Assembly (NCBI RefSeq): GCF_011927795.1
Contig: NZ_JAATJJ010000001.1
Span: 1,923,062-1,987,061 of the forward strand
Length of the DNA: 64,000 bases
Source of the DNA: Saonia flava
GTDB lineage: Bacteria > Bacteroidota > Bacteroidia > Flavobacteriales > Flavobacteriaceae
Direction of reading: 5' to 3'
Part shown: in pieces, positions 9,181-17,571 of the stretch
Layout: every line of letters starts with the position of its first letter
Numbering within the stretch: the first letter of the stretch is position 1
Notes under the pieces: generated by a model
Database searches by the model: none
What the model was told of the DNA's origin: nothing
The model's input: the letters and a program-made list of their open reading frames with translations, nothing else
Made by a program: the position numbers and the translations under genes

Positions 9181-9618
9181 TTAAAACCACTGTCCCCAAG
9201 GAATTCTGGACAATATGCAAAGTAGACCGAGACCATAAAAAATAGCAATAAGCTTAAATTTTTTGGCTGCTTCCATCACTTTTTTATGTTTGGACCAACC
9301 AATGGTAATTAAAACTATTGCAATAATATTGATAAAAGGATGTTCAACGGCCAACAACCTAGCAGGGGCATTTAAGCCTCCCATCCCTAAAGTACTTATA
9401 GCCTTATAACCATTTGAGGAGACAAAAAATAATATAAGCCCTACCAGTAATTGTATATGGCTTAAAATAAGTGCAAACAAGCTAATTCTTAGGTCTTTTT
9501 CCATGGTAAACATTTTTTTACCAACAAGACCTATAATTGCATTGGCTACGGCCAAAAATAATATAGCCAAAACTGCATAGGCCAAATAAGAATGTAAATT
9601 GAGGATAGTTTCGTACAT
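9181..9618 (-). CDS. Four-helix membrane protein of unknown function
   Basis: A 145-residue protein with four hydrophobic helices: about 8-32 (YLAYAVLAILFLAVANAIIG), 44-68 (SLFALILSHIQLLVGLILFFV), 90-110 (INIIAIVLITIGW) and 122-140. Conserved-looking points are His9, the SHIQLLVG helix and the ending SRIPWGQWF. From memory, relatives in this family have sometimes been mislabelled as ribosomal protein L27; the sequence is plainly an integral membrane protein, and the His residues in the helices might allow heme binding (speculative). It lies 23 bp upstream of the DUF1080 gene and downstream of a terminator, so it probably starts its own transcript. Confidence 0.75.
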   Translation of the reverse strand: MYETILNLHSYLAYAVLAILFLAVANAIIGLVGKKMFTMEKDLRISLFALILSHIQLLVGLILFFVSSNGYKAISTLGMGGLNAPARLLAVEHPFINIIAIVLITIGWSKHKKVMEAAKKFKLIAIFYGLGLLCILSRIPWGQWF

Positions 9619-9666
9619 GAACGTATTAGTTTTTAGTTGTCTAAATGTAGTGATTTTTAGGCATAA

Positions 9667-9693
9667 AAAAACCCTGCCAATGGCAGGGTTTTT
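9667..9693 (-). terminator. Intrinsic terminator of TonB receptor gene
   Basis: Perfect 13-bp arms (AAAAACCCTGCCA at 9667-9679, complement at 9681-9693) followed on the minus strand by a T run. It lies 19 bp after the stop of the receptor at 9712 and isolates it from the membrane-protein gene. Confidence 0.85.
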
Positions 9694-9711
9694 ATAAACT
9701 ATTTAAAAAGT

Positions 9712-12393
9712 TTAGAAATCGTAACGTAAGGTAATGTTCCAAGTTCTTCCCCAACCAAAGTATCCCTGGTTAGATACGGCAATACCCTCGTATGTCTCAT
9801 CTCCAGCCTCAACAAAATTCGCTGTAGTTAATCTAGAGATATACTCGGTATCCATTAAATTGTTAATGTTACCTCTTATCTTTAATTGCTTTAATTTATC
9901 AACTCCTAGAGGAACAGTAAAAGTTAGACCAGCATCCAACAAATTATAGGATGGCAACTCCAAATTCTCTTTTATGGCACCAACATCAGAATAAATCCCA
10001 TCATAATATCTCCAGTCAGAATCTACAGCAAAATTATCCGTAATTTGATATCTGAAACCAAGACCACCGGAAAGTTGAGCCGCACCACCTACTTTTCCTC
10101 CATCAACATCTTCTGTTTCCGTGCTTATAACATTACGCTCTTCATCTGTAACTTGCGTAACTACCTCTCCTTCATAAATCCAATCTCCAATTGAAGCAAA
10201 ACCATTAAAAGTTAAGCCTTGGGTAGGTTTTACTTTAAAATCTACTTCTACACCAGAGTGCAATTGAGACGTTCCAAAGTTACTTTCAAAAGTTACCACA
10301 TCATCCACAACATCAGAGCTAGAAACTACCCTATCTTTCCATGAAGTTCTATACAAGTTTATGTTTGCAGAGAAAATAGAGCTAGAAAAACCATACCCTG
10401 CTTCCAAACCTAAGATTTTTTCATTCTCTGTTAACGGGTTTACTTGGTTTGTAAAGTTTAAGTAGATATTATCATGATATGGTTGACGGTTGTAGTAACC
10501 TGCATTGGCATAAAAACTATGCTTCTCTGTAGGACTATAACTAAACCCAGCCTTTGCATTGTATCCAAAATTATCAACTTTTTCAGAATCAACACCATCA
10601 GTAATTCCTGCAGGCAATGGTTCTCCAGTGCTTTGAGAAGATGTACCATCAATCAAAGATTGATCTGCATATTGATAATAGTCAAATCTTTGGTGGTACT
10701 GATTTGATACTGACCCTTGGAAAAAGGCAGAAAAAACATCTGTAGCATATTCTAATTGAGTGAACAAACCGCCATAAGAAATACGCTCATCGTTACTATA
10801 TGCAATTTTTTGGTCTTCGTCATAAGTCGCAAAAGCAGCTTCCCAGCCTGACGGCCTAAAACTTTCTGTTGCGATTACATTTTTATAAGTTCCAAATGTA
10901 CCGTATGATTCATGATTATTATTTTGATCAATCAAACGAATATTCTCTTGCCATGAACTTAAGCCATGAAAATTTGAAACTACTCTAAAATGCTTACCGT
11001 AATAAGTTCTTAAATCAAACCCAGCATTCCAAGTAAGGTTATCAGAAAGTTTCTTTTCAAAATTAGTAATTACACCGTACCAGTTATGCAAGTTCATTGA
11101 TGCTCTGGTAACATATCCTCCTCCAGCAGCAAAATATCCGCCTTCTCCATTTGGAACACTTTGATTAAAGCTATAAATAGCATCATAATCAATACGCCCT
11201 TCATCTGTTCTTATTCTATTTCCTCTATTACCGGTACCACCACCATTACCAAATGACGCATAAAGTACAGTTGATAAGTTGGAGGTTTCATTAATATTCC
11301 AGTCCCAGTTTAAGTTGATAACCGGTTTATGGTAGAAGTTTCTTCTTTCAGTCATGTATTGACCATTATATGTACCCCAGTTATTGTTATACTTAAGACC
11401 ATACTCTAAATAACTTGAGATTGATTTAGTGAAGTTTTGATCGTGGAACTGTGGAGCGCCTGTAATCAAAAAGTTGAAACCGTGATTGTCGTTAGGTCTA
11501 TATCCTGCTGATATAAAGTAGGTTTGACCCTCACCAAAGTTACCTTCATTATAACCATCACCTTGCCAGTGAGAAAGCATAACACTCAATCCCCATCCTT
11601 TTTCAGAAACACCTGTATTATAACCAGCTGATGTTTTAATATAATTATCATTTGCAATAGTTGAATATGCAAATCCTCCTTGGTCCATTTCTGTGGCTTT
11701 AGTAACGAAGTTTACCGTGCCCCCAACAGAAGATATGGCCAATTTAGAAGAGCCCAGACCACGTTGAATTTGAACTCCACTGGCAATATCATTTAATCCA
11801 GACCAGTTAGACCAATACATTAAACCATCTTCCATACCGTTAATCGGTTGACCATTTAAAAGAAAAGCAGTGTTGTCCTGGTCAAAACCACGAACTCTCA
11901 TGTTAGTATCTCCAAAACCTCCTGCTTGTCCAGAAACATATACGGAAGGAGTATTTACCAATGTCATGGTAATATCCTGAGTTCCTATTTTTTCTTGAAT
12001 AAGTTTTACTGGAACGGAAGAAACCGCTATTGGCGTTCTTCTATCGCTAGCAAGGTCAATAATCCCCGTACCTACTACTACAACCCCTTCCAATTCTTCT
12101 GCATCTACTTGCAATGTAATGTTTCCTATACTTCCTGTTGAAGTAAAAGGTATTCTCTTTGCAACAAAACCAATGTAGGAAACAACCAAAGTTCCTGAGT
12201 TTTGCGAAACTTCTATGGAGAAGTTTCCATCAAAATCCGTAGCTGTCCCATTAGACGTTCCCTGTACAACTACACTGGCCCCTGGCAATGGACCGCCAGT
12301 ATCGCCATCCATAACAGTACCCGTGATAGTTCCTTGTGAAAAAGCAATTGTTGTCATTAAAAATGCAGCAATCGCAAAGTACATTTTTTTCAT
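9712..12393 (-). CDS. TonB-dependent outer-membrane receptor
   Basis: An intact 893-residue receptor. Signal peptide MKKMYFAIAAFLMTTIAFSQ; carboxypeptidase-like regulatory domain about 21-105 (GTITGTVMDGDTGGPLPGASV, DFDGNFSIEV); plug domain about 110-235 (INGMEDGLMYWSNWSGL, GLGSSKLAISSVGGTVNF); then a 22-strand type barrel ending in WNITLRYDF with a C-terminal aromatic. No SusD-like partner follows; a terminator comes at once, so it is monocistronic. Imported substrate unknown: FeCT-like siderophore uptake or a sugar/peptide are both possible. A TAnnTTTG box lies about 90 bp upstream. Confidence 0.93.
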   Translation of the reverse strand: MKKMYFAIAAFLMTTIAFSQGTITGTVMDGDTGGPLPGASVVVQGTSNGTATDFDGNFSIEVSQNSGTLVVSYIGFVAKRIPFTSTGSIGNITLQVDAEELEGVVVVGTGIIDLASDRRTPIAVSSVPVKLIQEKIGTQDITMTLVNTPSVYVSGQAGGFGDTNMRVRGFDQDNTAFLLNGQPINGMEDGLMYWSNWSGLNDIASGVQIQRGLGSSKLAISSVGGTVNFVTKATEMDQGGFAYSTIANDNYIKTSAGYNTGVSEKGWGLSVMLSHWQGDGYNEGNFGEGQTYFISAGYRPNDNHGFNFLITGAPQFHDQNFTKSISSYLEYGLKYNNNWGTYNGQYMTERRNFYHKPVINLNWDWNINETSNLSTVLYASFGNGGGTGNRGNRIRTDEGRIDYDAIYSFNQSVPNGEGGYFAAGGGYVTRASMNLHNWYGVITNFEKKLSDNLTWNAGFDLRTYYGKHFRVVSNFHGLSSWQENIRLIDQNNNHESYGTFGTYKNVIATESFRPSGWEAAFATYDEDQKIAYSNDERISYGGLFTQLEYATDVFSAFFQGSVSNQYHQRFDYYQYADQSLIDGTSSQSTGEPLPAGITDGVDSEKVDNFGYNAKAGFSYSPTEKHSFYANAGYYNRQPYHDNIYLNFTNQVNPLTENEKILGLEAGYGFSSSIFSANINLYRTSWKDRVVSSSDVVDDVVTFESNFGTSQLHSGVEVDFKVKPTQGLTFNGFASIGDWIYEGEVVTQVTDEERNVISTETEDVDGGKVGGAAQLSGGLGFRYQITDNFAVDSDWRYYDGIYSDVGAIKENLELPSYNLLDAGLTFTVPLGVDKLKQLKIRGNINNLMDTEYISRLTTANFVEAGDETYEGIAVSNQGYFGWGRTWNITLRYDF

Positions 12394-12480
12394 TTTTCTT
12401 GTGTTTTAGTTTTTAATCAGTCTGCAAATGTGCTTCATTTTAAACACATCTACATTAAGACAATGTTAAATTAGTCGTCG

Positions 12481-12488
12481 CAAATTTA
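12481..12488 (-). promoter_or_regulatory. Candidate minus-7 box of the TonB receptor gene
   Basis: TAAATTTG on the minus strand is an exact TAnnTTTG match in the intergenic region upstream of the receptor at 12393, giving a leader of about 80 nt. No clear minus-33 element was seen. Confidence 0.35.
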
Positions 12489-12562
12489 ACATAAATTTTT
12501 ACTTAAAAATACTGTAAGACAAGAGTTTATGAAATCCCTTTAACAAATAGAAAAGTTGCAGT

Positions 12563-14200
12563 TCAATTCTTAAAATTTTGCAAAAGTTGCAATGTGGAGC
12601 TATCATGATCAGCAATTTCGGAATTAGTTATGTCCTTAAGAATCGTAGTTGCCAATTGCTTCCCAAGCTCGACCCCCCATTGATCATAACTGTAGATGTT
12701 CCAAATAACTCCCTGAACAAATATTTTATGTTCATAAAGTGCAATTAATGACCCCAAACTTTTAGGAGTTAGTTTATCTATTAAAATAGTATTGGTAGGT
12801 TTATTTCCTTCAAAAATCTTAAAGGGCAATAAGTTTTCAATTTCTTCTTTTGACAATCCCTTAGAAATGAGTTCTTTTTTAACTTCCCCAGCAGTTTTAC
12901 CATTCATTAAAGCTTCGGTTTGAGCAAAGAAATTGGCCATTAACTTATTATGGTGATCCACATCTCCATGTAATGATTCTTTATACCCAATAAAATCCAC
13001 AGGAATTACTTTTGTTCCCTGATGAATCAACTGAAAAAAAGCGTGTTGCGAATTTGTTCCCGGCTCCCCCCATATGATAGTTCCTGTTTGATAGCCTGTT
13101 CTAATTCCTTTTCTATCCACACTTTTGCCATTGCTTTCCATTATACCTTGTTGTAAATAGGCAGAAAACCTACTTAAGTATTGAGCATATGGAATTATAG
13201 CTTCAGTTTCCGCTTCATGGAAATTATTATACCAAATACTTATAAGCGCTAAAACAATTGGGATATTATTTTCAAAATCCGCAGTTCTAAAGTGATCATC
13301 CATTTGATTAGCACCTTTTAAAAGCTTATCAAAATTTTCAAATCCAACTGACAAGGCAATTGAAAGTCCAACAGCACTCCAAAGAGAAAAACGACCCCCA
13401 ACCCAATCCCACATTGGAAATACATTGTCAGCCGAAATTCCAAATTCTGATATTTTACTCGTATTGGTTGATACAGCAGCAAAGTGTTTGGCAACATCTT
13501 CTTGGGAGCCATATTTTAAAAACCATTTTTTAATGGTGGTGGCATTGCTCAAAGTTTCTTGGGTTGTAAAAGTTTTAGATACGACCACAAACAAAGTAGT
13601 TTCTGGATTAAGTTCTTTTAAAACCTCATGTACATGGTCTCCATCTACATTGCTTACAAAATGCATTTTTAAATGGTTCTTATAAAACTTCAATGCTTCA
13701 ACCACCATTGCCGGCCCCAAGTCCGATCCCCCAATACCAATATTGACAACATCTGTAAATGTTTTGCCCGTATATCCTTTCTTTTCACCAGAAACAACAG
13801 CATCCGTAAAGACTTTTATCTTGTTCTTTACTTCATAAATTTCAGGAACTATATTTTTACCATCAACTTTTATAATAGCTTCTTTTGATGCACGCAAAGC
13901 AGTGTGTAATACCGCTCGCCCTTCAGTTTGATTAATAGCTTCTCCATCAAAGCATTTTTGGATTGCAGTTTTTAAGCCCACTTCTTCGGCCAGTTCCAAC
14001 AAAAGACCCATTGTTTCCCCTGTAATCCTATTTTTGGAATAATCCACCAAAAAATCTTCCCATTTAATGGTAAAATTCTTTGCCCTATCCATATTGGAAT
14101 TAAAAAGGGTTTTAAGATGTACATCCTTGCTTTCTTGAAAATGTTTTGTAAGCTTTTTCCAGGCTAGGGTAGTGGTTGGATTTATATTTGGCAGGGGCAT
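12563..14200 (-). CDS. pgi: Glucose-6-phosphate isomerase
   Basis: Cytoplasmic enzyme that interconverts glucose 6-phosphate and fructose 6-phosphate (glycolysis/gluconeogenesis). At 545 residues it has the length of the classical family. Signatures: [16 protein letters not shown] (sugar-phosphate site), [13 protein letters not shown], the family signature around [18 protein letters not shown], and [18 protein letters not shown] with the active-site Glu and His. It is the last gene of a close run, starting 5 bp after the M23 peptidase stop codon. Confidence 0.97.
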   Translation of the reverse strand: MPLPNINPTTTLAWKKLTKHFQESKDVHLKTLFNSNMDRAKNFTIKWEDFLVDYSKNRITGETMGLLLELAEEVGLKTAIQKCFDGEAINQTEGRAVLHTALRASKEAIIKVDGKNIVPEIYEVKNKIKVFTDAVVSGEKKGYTGKTFTDVVNIGIGGSDLGPAMVVEALKFYKNHLKMHFVSNVDGDHVHEVLKELNPETTLFVVVSKTFTTQETLSNATTIKKWFLKYGSQEDVAKHFAAVSTNTSKISEFGISADNVFPMWDWVGGRFSLWSAVGLSIALSVGFENFDKLLKGANQMDDHFRTADFENNIPIVLALISIWYNNFHEAETEAIIPYAQYLSRFSAYLQQGIMESNGKSVDRKGIRTGYQTGTIIWGEPGTNSQHAFFQLIHQGTKVIPVDFIGYKESLHGDVDHHNKLMANFFAQTEALMNGKTAGEVKKELISKGLSKEEIENLLPFKIFEGNKPTNTILIDKLTPKSLGSLIALYEHKIFVQGVIWNIYSYDQWGVELGKQLATTILKDITNSEIADHDSSTLQLLQNFKN

Positions 14201-14205
14201 TTTAT

Positions 14206-15468
14206 TTAGTTTAGTGTTAACAATTCTTCATTTAGAGACTCAAAGAACTCAATACAGTCCAACTGTTCTTTTATTGGTATAATATGTTCCAAATATTTAA
14301 CTTTAATTGTCTCTGCTATAGGTTCTGCTTCAGGCAACTTTTCTCTTAACGGGTCCACTTGTCTTCCATTTTTCCAAAAACGGTAACAAACGTGTGGCCC
14401 CCCTGTATTTCCTGTCATACCTACCCATCCAATTACGTCTCCCTGCCTCACAAAATCACCTCTTCTTACATTTTGTTTTCTCATGTGTAGGTATTGTGTA
14501 CTATAGGTCCCATTATGTCTTATCTTAACATATCTACCATTCCCTCCCCTTCTAGTGGATTCAGTCACGGTGCCATCTGCCGTGGCCAATATGGGCGTTC
14601 CCACACTGGCAGCATAATCCGTTCCTTTATGGGGACGAACTTTATAACCGTAATAGGCAATTCTTCTTTTTAGATTATACCGCGAAGACAATCTGCCATA
14701 TTCCACTGGCATTCTTAAAAAAGCCCTTCTTAGGTTATTGGCCTTGTCATCAAAATAATCCGTAATATTTTTAAGGGAATCCGCTTCGTAAGAAAAAGCA
14801 TATAAAGGGGTCCCATTGTGTTCAAAATAAGCAGCATCAATAGGTTCTGCTCCAGCATAGATAGTGTCGTTTATATACTTCTCCTTATAGATTACCTTGA
14901 ATTTATCATTCTTTTGTAGCCTTGAAAAATCTATCGTCCAAGCATATACATTGGCCAAGTTATTGGTAACATTATAATCTATTCCCTGCTTTAAAATAGC
15001 TTCGGACAAACTTGTTTCTATTATACCGGAAACTTCTCGTTCCACATATTTTACTTCCTTTCTTTTCTTGTAGGCAATCACACTGTCCCTCATATCTATT
15101 ACCGTATAATTTATACGGTCATTTTCATAAATAAATATTTGGGCGGTCTCAGATGTATCTTTGGATTTTAATATAACATAGGGCTTGCCAACCACAATTT
15201 TACGGACATCAAAAGTGTCCTTAAACTGCTCGGATACCTTATAGATTTTTGGGTAGTCCACTTTGTTTTTCAACATTAATTCACCAAAACTATCACCACT
15301 TTTTACCGTGTCTTGCAGTACACTAAAGTCATTTAGGTTAAACCCATATTGCTTAAGAATTACAGGTTCCTCAATTGTCTTGATTGCTATTTCTTCTGGA
15401 TTAGGTTCTTCTTCTCGACACGATGTCAAAAAAACCAATACCAATATTGCGCCCCAATATTTATGCAT
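14206..15468 (-). CDS. M23-family peptidoglycan endopeptidase lipoprotein
   Basis: A 420-residue envelope protein. [17 protein letters not shown] is a lipoprotein signal with Cys17 lipidated. A long N-terminal region (about 40-260) resembles the OapA/LysM-like regulatory domains of MepM-type proteins. The C-terminal M23 domain (about 275-375) contains [12 protein letters not shown] (H-x3-D zinc ligands), [23 protein letters not shown] and QYLHM. In the last zinc motif the usual HxH reads HVC ([10 protein letters not shown]), so Cys stands where the second His normally binds zinc. Expected role: cleaving cross-links in peptidoglycan. It sits 4 bp after the tryptophan dioxygenase gene and 5 bp before pgi. 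Confidence 0.9.
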   Translation of the reverse strand: MHKYWGAILVLVFLTSCREEEPNPEEIAIKTIEEPVILKQYGFNLNDFSVLQDTVKSGDSFGELMLKNKVDYPKIYKVSEQFKDTFDVRKIVVGKPYVILKSKDTSETAQIFIYENDRINYTVIDMRDSVIAYKKRKEVKYVEREVSGIIETSLSEAILKQGIDYNVTNNLANVYAWTIDFSRLQKNDKFKVIYKEKYINDTIYAGAEPIDAAYFEHNGTPLYAFSYEADSLKNITDYFDDKANNLRRAFLRMPVEYGRLSSRYNLKRRIAYYGYKVRPHKGTDYAASVGTPILATADGTVTESTRRGGNGRYVKIRHNGTYSTQYLHMRKQNVRRGDFVRQGDVIGWVGMTGNTGGPHVCYRFWKNGRQVDPLREKLPEAEPIAETIKVKYLEHIIPIKEQLDCIEFFESLNEELLTLN

Positions 15469-15472
15469 TATT

Positions 15473-16435
15473 CTATACTTTTTCTGGGTTAAAGATATGG
15501 TCTACCCATTGCTTTCCCCAATTATTTAACTCTAGTTTTGTATATAAATTTGGAAAAAAGACTACTTTTTGAAAACTAGGAGGAAGGTATTCTTTCCAAT
15601 TAGTCCCTCCACTGGCATCTATAGGAGCATTTTCCTTGTTTAAATACCTATATGCCGATCCCATATGCATTAAAGGCCAATTTACATTTGCATTGATATC
15701 CAAAGCTTTTAACCCCTCCACTAAAACATCATTCTGCCGGTCATTTTCTGATAATTGGGAATACTTGTGAAAAATAGTGTTTCCCTTAACTTGTTTGGCT
15801 ATTCTAACCAATCTAGGCGTATACCTATACTCAAATTGCTTTAGGGTCAATGTTTTTTCACCTGTGGCAATATCCGTTGCTCCCTTTTTCCAATAAATAT
15901 GCTCATAAAGCTCCTCTATCCCATTTAAAGAATTAAACTGCTCACGCTCCGTATGGTGCACTAAATGCTCCAAAGGCGTGGCATAGATTTCAATCATTCT
16001 ATACTGTGCAGATTGAAAACCACTGGCAGGTAAAAGTGCCATTCTGTATTGCAAAAATTGTTCTCTTTCCATTCCTTTTATCATAATCCCAAAGGAAGAA
16101 ATAAGTGCTTTGTAGTAACTGTTCACCCTATTGACCTTCTCTATAAAAAACTCAACATTTTGTGTTTTGTCGTCCACAATTTGCTTTTGTTCATGCAAAA
16201 TAAGCTTAAAATAAAGCTCGGTAATTTGGTGATACATGATGAATATTTCCTCATCAGGAAAATGTGTTCTAGGAACTTGTATGCTTAAGAGAGTGTCTAA
16301 ATGAATATAGTCCCAGTAGGTGAGATAACGTTGGTAGAGAAGTCCGTCCAAGTAGGAATTTAAGTCCTGCCCAGAATCTTTATATTTTTCTTCAAGTTTA
16401 GATATTCTTTCCTCAATATCTTTTTTATTCTTCAT
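15473..16435 (-). CDS. kynA: Tryptophan 2,3-dioxygenase family protein
   Basis: A 320-residue heme dioxygenase that opens the indole ring of tryptophan to N-formylkynurenine, the first step of the kynurenine pathway. Diagnostic segments: YLTYWDYIHLDTLLSIQ, EIFIMYHQITELYFKLILHE (catalytic His69), SGFQSAQYRMIEI, HHTEREQFN and the C-terminal WPLMHMGSAYRYL with a candidate heme-ligand His. Other kynurenine-pathway genes are not adjacent; a 3-hydroxyanthranilate dioxygenase lies 37 kb away at 53.2 kb. It is in a tight run with DUF3108, M23 and pgi, which may be housekeeping linkage and not a shared pathway. Confidence 0.92.
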   Translation of the reverse strand: MKNKKDIEERISKLEEKYKDSGQDLNSYLDGLLYQRYLTYWDYIHLDTLLSIQVPRTHFPDEEIFIMYHQITELYFKLILHEQKQIVDDKTQNVEFFIEKVNRVNSYYKALISSFGIMIKGMEREQFLQYRMALLPASGFQSAQYRMIEIYATPLEHLVHHTEREQFNSLNGIEELYEHIYWKKGATDIATGEKTLTLKQFEYRYTPRLVRIAKQVKGNTIFHKYSQLSENDRQNDVLVEGLKALDINANVNWPLMHMGSAYRYLNKENAPIDASGGTNWKEYLPPSFQKVVFFPNLYTKLELNNWGKQWVDHIFNPEKV

Positions 16436-16443
16436 CTAAAGGC

Positions 16444-17223
16444 TTAATCCATTATAATCTTGAATTGGTTTTTAAGTCCGTTATACCCATCCAAATCTGC
16501 TTTTATTGAACCTACTGCTAGGTCAGCTTTTATTCGGATAGGAATTTTGTTCAAATCATTGGAAACCCATAGAGAAAGACTTTCTTGCTCTTTAAAGACC
16601 CTCCCTGATTGCACATAAGGTCTAAATTTTAAACATTCGACCTTTCCATATTTGGTCTTTACCACTTCTTTTCCCAAATATTTCAGCTTGAACTTAAAAA
16701 CTCCATCATCATCGAACAACATATCCAACTGTATGGATTCATTTTCTACCAAATCCTCAAAAGTGTAATTGTTTCTTAGATAGTAAAAAGCAGAAATTAA
16801 ATCTTGGACATTGTCCTCAATTGTAAAATTAAGCTTTTTATTGTTTTTTTTATCATTTAAGATTGCTTCATCATTTTTATGATCAAAATCTATTTCAATA
16901 TCCTTGGTATACCCACCTTCATCTATCTTTCGGACAAATTTATAGGGCCTACCATCCCATCTTCCAAAATAGCTCTCATAGGTGTCATCTACCTTAAAAA
17001 ACCAACTGGCAACCCCAGTAGTCTCGCCATGCCCCACAACATGGTAAACAGGAATACTGTCCAACTCTTTGGATTTTACCTGGAGTGTTGCATAACTCGC
17101 GTTTAAAAACCCGTAATGAATTCTAAACTTAAGCCACTCACCAGACTTAAAAGCAGTGTGGTTTTTTTGGCCATTGAGTGAAATTCCAAGAAAAAGGAAC
17201 AATATGATTGATATTTTTTTCAT
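16444..17223 (-). CDS. DUF3108 periplasmic protein
   Basis: A 259-residue exported protein from the ATG at 17223 (signal peptide MKKISIILFLFLGISLNGQ); an ATG four codons earlier (17235) is also in frame. The rest is a beta-rich DUF3108 domain with FKSGEWLKFRIHYGFLNASYATL, FKVDDTYESYFG, VECLKFRPYVQSGRVFKEQE and LSLWVSNDLNKIPIRIKADL. The fold is thought to be periplasmic and carrier-like; no enzymatic residues are apparent. First gene of the run leading to TDO, M23 and pgi; its stop lies 8 bp before the TDO start. Confidence 0.88.
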   Translation of the reverse strand: MKKISIILFLFLGISLNGQKNHTAFKSGEWLKFRIHYGFLNASYATLQVKSKELDSIPVYHVVGHGETTGVASWFFKVDDTYESYFGRWDGRPYKFVRKIDEGGYTKDIEIDFDHKNDEAILNDKKNNKKLNFTIEDNVQDLISAFYYLRNNYTFEDLVENESIQLDMLFDDDGVFKFKLKYLGKEVVKTKYGKVECLKFRPYVQSGRVFKEQESLSLWVSNDLNKIPIRIKADLAVGSIKADLDGYNGLKNQFKIIMD

Positions 17224-17310
17224 AGCAAATAGCATTGTAAAATTACTAAAACCAAACCAATGTAGTTCTGGTTTACAATTATTTAAACAAAATTTAAGCC
17301 AAAGTATTGT

Positions 17311-17415
17311 ATAAAAAAAGCCCAGTCATAAAACTGGGCTTTTCCTAAATAACCAACCAAACTTTAAATTATGAAAAACCAATACTTAAAGTAATAAGGG
17401 AACCACCCCTTATGT
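17311..17415 (-). ncRNA. Candidate small RNA A (shared 16-nt box plus terminator)
   Basis: Predicted transcript of about 105 nt between the patatin gene and the DUF3108 gene. Order on the minus strand: hairpin ATAAGGG/CCCTTAT; second hairpin ACTTTAA/TTAAAGT; unpaired box TTGGTTGGTTATTTAG (17360-17345); terminator hairpin AAAAGCCCAGT/ACTGGGCTTTT (17343-17316) ending in a 7-T run. A TAGATTTG box at 17421-17428, with TTTTG 16 nt further up, would start it. The same box, layout and length recur at 48.3 kb. It could instead be the 3' untranslated end of the patatin mRNA. No open reading frame of note. Possible relation to the flavobacterial Flavo-1 RNA is untested. Confidence 0.55.
17316..17343 (-). 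terminator. Intrinsic terminator of candidate small RNA A
   Basis: 11-bp perfect stem with a 6-nt loop. The long T run (seven T) is on the minus strand; on the plus strand the hairpin is followed only by four T and then CC. Confidence 0.85.
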
Positions 17416-17420
17416 TTATA

Positions 17421-17428
17421 CAAATCTA
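17421..17428 (-). promoter_or_regulatory. Candidate promoter of small RNA A
   Basis: TAGATTTG, an exact TAnnTTTG match, with TTTTG 16 nt upstream. Spacing and elements parallel those in front of small RNA B at 48.4 kb. Confidence 0.45.
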
Positions 17429-17571
17429 AGACAACTTTTAACTTCAAAATATGTTTTAACGTACTTTAACTATTGTCTTAACACTAATTTATAGATTACA
17501 ATTAAAATTTAAGGATTTGTTAGGAATAATGGGCTTTTACCATAGTGTTGACATCCATATTAGGTTCCTTT

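Noticed and set aside
17371-17394. Seven-codon plus-strand frame (MKNQYLK) inside the small RNA A locus
   Set aside because: Not present at the second locus; the terminator T runs and promoter boxes support the minus strand.
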